From: Actinomycetes bacterium | Lineage (GTDB): Bacteria > Actinomycetota > Actinomycetes > S36-B12 > UBA10799 | DNA length: 7,515 nt | Direction of reading: 5' to 3' | NCBI GenBank assembly: GCA_029779995.1 | Contig: JAKOZM010000191.1 | Location: forward strand, 1 to 7,515 | In this document: positions 6,327-7,515 of the stretch, one piece after another | How the letters are laid out: the number at the start of each line of letters is the position of its first letter | Numbering within the stretch: position 1 is the stretch's first letter | Notes under the pieces: model-generated | What the model was told of the DNA's origin: nothing | The model's database searches: none | The model's input: only the letters and a program-made list of their open reading frames with translations | Program-made: the position numbers and the translations under genes

Positions 6327-6432
6327 TGGCGACCACCCCTGGCGGTCCGCGGAACGGCCCACTGCTCTGAAGGCCACCGGTGAGTTAACACCGATTTCAC
6401 CAAAGCCCCTAACGGATGACACACCCTGCGGT

Positions 6433-6438
6433 TACGTT
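6433..6438 (+). promoter_or_regulatory. Candidate -10 element upstream of the small ORF
   Basis: TACGTT fits TANNNT. A transcript starting about 7 nt downstream would carry a short leader containing the GAGGGG ribosome binding site. No good -35 hexamer lies at 16-18 bp spacing, so dependence on an activator at the upstream repeats is possible. Confidence 0.35.
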
Positions 6439-6461
6439 GGCAGCAAGCGTGAGGGGCGACG

Positions 6462-6566
6462 ATGACTACGATGCCGGAACCGATCAGTGGCGAGGATCTT
6501 CTCGGCTACATGTCGGCGATGAGCGCCGATCTGCCGCTGGGTGACCCGCTGACTGTGATCGAATAA
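6462..6566 (+). CDS. Small ORF, 34-residue acidic peptide (unknown)
   Basis: ATG at 6462 to TAA at 6564-6566 encodes 34 residues beginning MTTMPEPISGEDLLGYMSAM. I do not recognise it. GAGGGG at 6451-6456, five bases before the ATG, is a strong ribosome binding site and the main reason to call it. The peptide has six acidic residues (E6, E11, D12, D23, D28, E34) and no Lys, Arg, His, Cys or Trp. It is not hydrophobic enough for a signal peptide or membrane helix. It lies 72 bp before the phosphoesterase start and in the same reading frame. It may be an independent small protein, a leader ORF that affects translation downstream, or the remnant N-terminus of a longer gene. Its codon use matches that of its neighbours. 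Confidence 0.5.
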   Translation: MTTMPEPISGEDLLGYMSAMSADLPLGDPLTVIE

Positions 6567-6627
6567 CCAGACGCGTGGACGCGCAAGGGGACCTGCGAAC
6601 CTGACAGTCTGCCAAGCACCAAGGTAT

Positions 6628-6633
6628 GGAGGG
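6628..6633 (+). promoter_or_regulatory. Strong ribosome binding site of the phosphoesterase gene
   Basis: GGAGGG lies five bases before the ATG at 6639. It is a near-perfect Shine-Dalgarno match and fixes that start, which also places the twin-arginine motif at the protein N-terminus. The presence of strong sites here and at 6451-6456 contrasts with the other four gene heads in the window, which have none. Confidence 0.75.
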
Positions 6634-6638
6634 TGTAC

Positions 6639-7515
6639 ATGGCAGGTCTGTCCCGACGAGCATTTCTTGCGGCAAGTGCCGGGTTGGGTGCAGCGCTGGG
6701 GGTACCTCAGCAGGCACTGGCCCAACGGCTGGCAGACCCGCTGACCCCCTCGGCCATCCCCACGACACTGGACCAGACAATCCTGCTCACCACGCCGAAG
6801 AACCGGCAGTACCGATATCTGGCGACGGGCCCCGGAGAGCCGTACATCCCGCGCTACGACGTGCTGGGAAAGGCGGCGGACGCGGGCCGGGTCAACCGTC
6901 GGCGCAGCCTCGCCTACTTGGGGCACCTCTCCGACATGCACATCATGGATGCCCAGTCGCCTGCTCGGCTGGACATCATGGTCGGCCAGAGCGAATCGCT
7001 GTGGGCCGGTAGTTTCCGCCCGCAGGACACCCTGACGGTCAACGTTGCGGCGGCCATGGCCGATGCCATGCGCACCGTCCAGTTCAGCCCGCTAACCGGA
7101 GCTCCGATGGCCGCGGCCTTCAACACCGGCGACAGCGCCGACATGATGTCCTCGCTCGAACTGCGCTGGTACATCGACGTGCTCGACGGGGTCCCGATCA
7201 CCCCCAACTCGGGCAAGGCCGGGGTGTACGAGGGGGTGCAGGTGTGGGCGGAATCGACGTTCGCCTACCATCCGGAGGACCCGGCCAACGACCCTTATGG
7301 CGTTTACGGCTTTCCGACGCTTCCCGGGATGTTGCAGTCTGCGGTGAGCCAGACCGTCGAGAGTGTGGGCCTGTCGATGCCGTGGTATGCCGTCTACGGC
7401 AATCACGACACCGACTTCCTGGGCGCGATCGCCGTGAGTGACGGCCTGCGGCGCTTCGCGCTCGGCGATCGGAAGGCCTCGACCTGGCAGCCTTTCGCCG
7501 CGAACTTCCTCGGTG
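6639..7515 (+). CDS. Tat-exported calcineurin-like metallophosphoesterase (TIGR03767-like), 3' end outside the window
   Basis: The first 292 codons are open to the window end. Residues 1-28 form a Tat signal peptide: S5-R-R-A-F-L10 twin-arginine motif, an Ala/Gly/Leu-rich core, and an A-L-A cleavage site after residue 28. The metal-binding motifs of calcineurin-like phosphoesterases follow in order: D99-M-H101 (in H-L-S-D-M-H), G164-D165-S-A-D168 and G254-N-H-D257. The gaps between them (about 63 and 86 residues) are longer than the usual 25-40. Long inserts plus a Tat signal are the description of the actinobacterial TIGR03767/PPA1498 family, so I assign it there; the natural substrate is not known to me. 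The enzyme should bind two metal ions and act outside the membrane, with the Tat route implying folding before export. The ATG at 6639 is supported by GGAGGG five bases upstream. The missing part should include the final His-containing metal-binding motifs. Confidence 0.85.
   Translation, partial: MAGLSRRAFLAASAGLGAALGVPQQALAQRLADPLTPSAIPTTLDQTILLTTPKNRQYRYLATGPGEPYIPRYDVLGKAADAGRVNRRRSLAYLGHLSDMHIMDAQSPARLDIMVGQSESLWAGSFRPQDTLTVNVAAAMADAMRTVQFSPLTGAPMAAAFNTGDSADMMSSLELRWYIDVLDGVPITPNSGKAGVYEGVQVWAESTFAYHPEDPANDPYGVYGFPTLPGMLQSAVSQTVESVGLSMPWYAVYGNHDTDFLGAIAVSDGLRRFALGDRKASTWQPFAANFLG

Larger units (their letters stand above)
6170..6461. other. Non-coding leader region before the small ORF
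   Basis: A stretch of 292 bases with no credible gene: the frames open on either strand give low-complexity Arg/Pro/Ser-rich translations with poor starts. It holds a short hairpin (6210-6229), a tandem repeat of 19-bp period (6281-6326) with a related TCCGCGGA palindrome at 6346-6353, a GGTGA/TCACC inverted pair (6379-6383 and 6397-6401), and a -10-like hexamer (6433-6438). Its density of repeated motifs suggests control of the downstream small ORF and phosphoesterase. No known riboswitch class is recognisable to me. Confidence 0.6.

Noticed and set aside
6281..6353. CRISPR-like array
   Set aside because: Units are contiguous with a 19-bp period, without spacers, and only two are complete; no cas gene is present.
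6379..6401. GGTGA/TCACC inverted pair around GTTAAC as a named operator
   Set aside because: The arms are only five bases with a 13-base gap, which is easily found by chance; it is mentioned only as content of the intergenic region.
6138..6424. Two minus-strand frames of 94 and 77 codons in the intergenic region
   Set aside because: Neither has a ribosome binding site or a domain; composition is Arg/Ser/Val-biased, and they cover the tandem repeat, whose period of 19 is not a multiple of three.
6571..6583. ACGCGTGGACGCG hairpin between the small ORF and the phosphoesterase gene
   Set aside because: The perfect arms leave only a two-base loop, which is sterically unlikely, and opening the loop leaves about three pairs.

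Overview
The window is GC-rich (roughly two thirds G+C by eye) with strongly G/C-biased third codon positions. It encodes protein families common in high-GC Actinobacteria: a DUF2252 protein, a Tat-exported metallophosphoesterase resembling the TIGR03767/PPA1498 family, and an HdeD/DUF308 membrane protein. Four transcription-unit heads look leaderless: a -10-like hexamer lies 6-7 nt before the start codon and there is no Shine-Dalgarno sequence. This also fits Actinobacteria. I cannot place the organism below phylum level. Base composition and codon use look uniform, and I see no transposase, integrase, tRNA, rRNA, CRISPR array or phage gene.

Layout, left to right. (1) 72-2064, plus strand: a two-gene unit of a DUF2252 protein with kinase-like motifs followed 10 bp later by a six-helix HdeD-like membrane protein. 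(2) 2065-2198: a cluster of three hairpins between convergent genes, the first a strong terminator candidate. (3) 2180-2764, minus strand: a START/SRPBCC-like protein. (4) A compact divergent promoter of about 80 bp, then 2845-4611, plus strand: a complete ABC half-transporter with fused membrane and ATPase domains. (5) 4679-6169, plus strand: a probably exported protein with an FN3-like N-terminal domain and a right-handed parallel beta-helix. (6) 6170-6461: a non-coding stretch with a hairpin and a 19-bp-period tandem repeat. (7) 6462-6566: a 34-codon ORF with a strong ribosome binding site, encoding a purely acidic peptide. (8) 6639-7515: the first 292 codons of a Tat-exported calcineurin-like metallophosphoesterase, cut by the window end.

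How the genes work together: only genes 1 and 2 (spacing) and the small ORF plus the phosphoesterase (spacing and shared upstream promoter candidate) look like transcription units. The ABC exporter, beta-helix protein and phosphoesterase all act at or beyond the membrane, but nothing ties them into one pathway. I do not see a clear new multi-gene system. The most interesting signals are the order of kinase-like motifs in the DUF2252 protein, which suggests a circularly permuted kinase fold, and the repeat-plus-small-ORF leader in front of the phosphoesterase.
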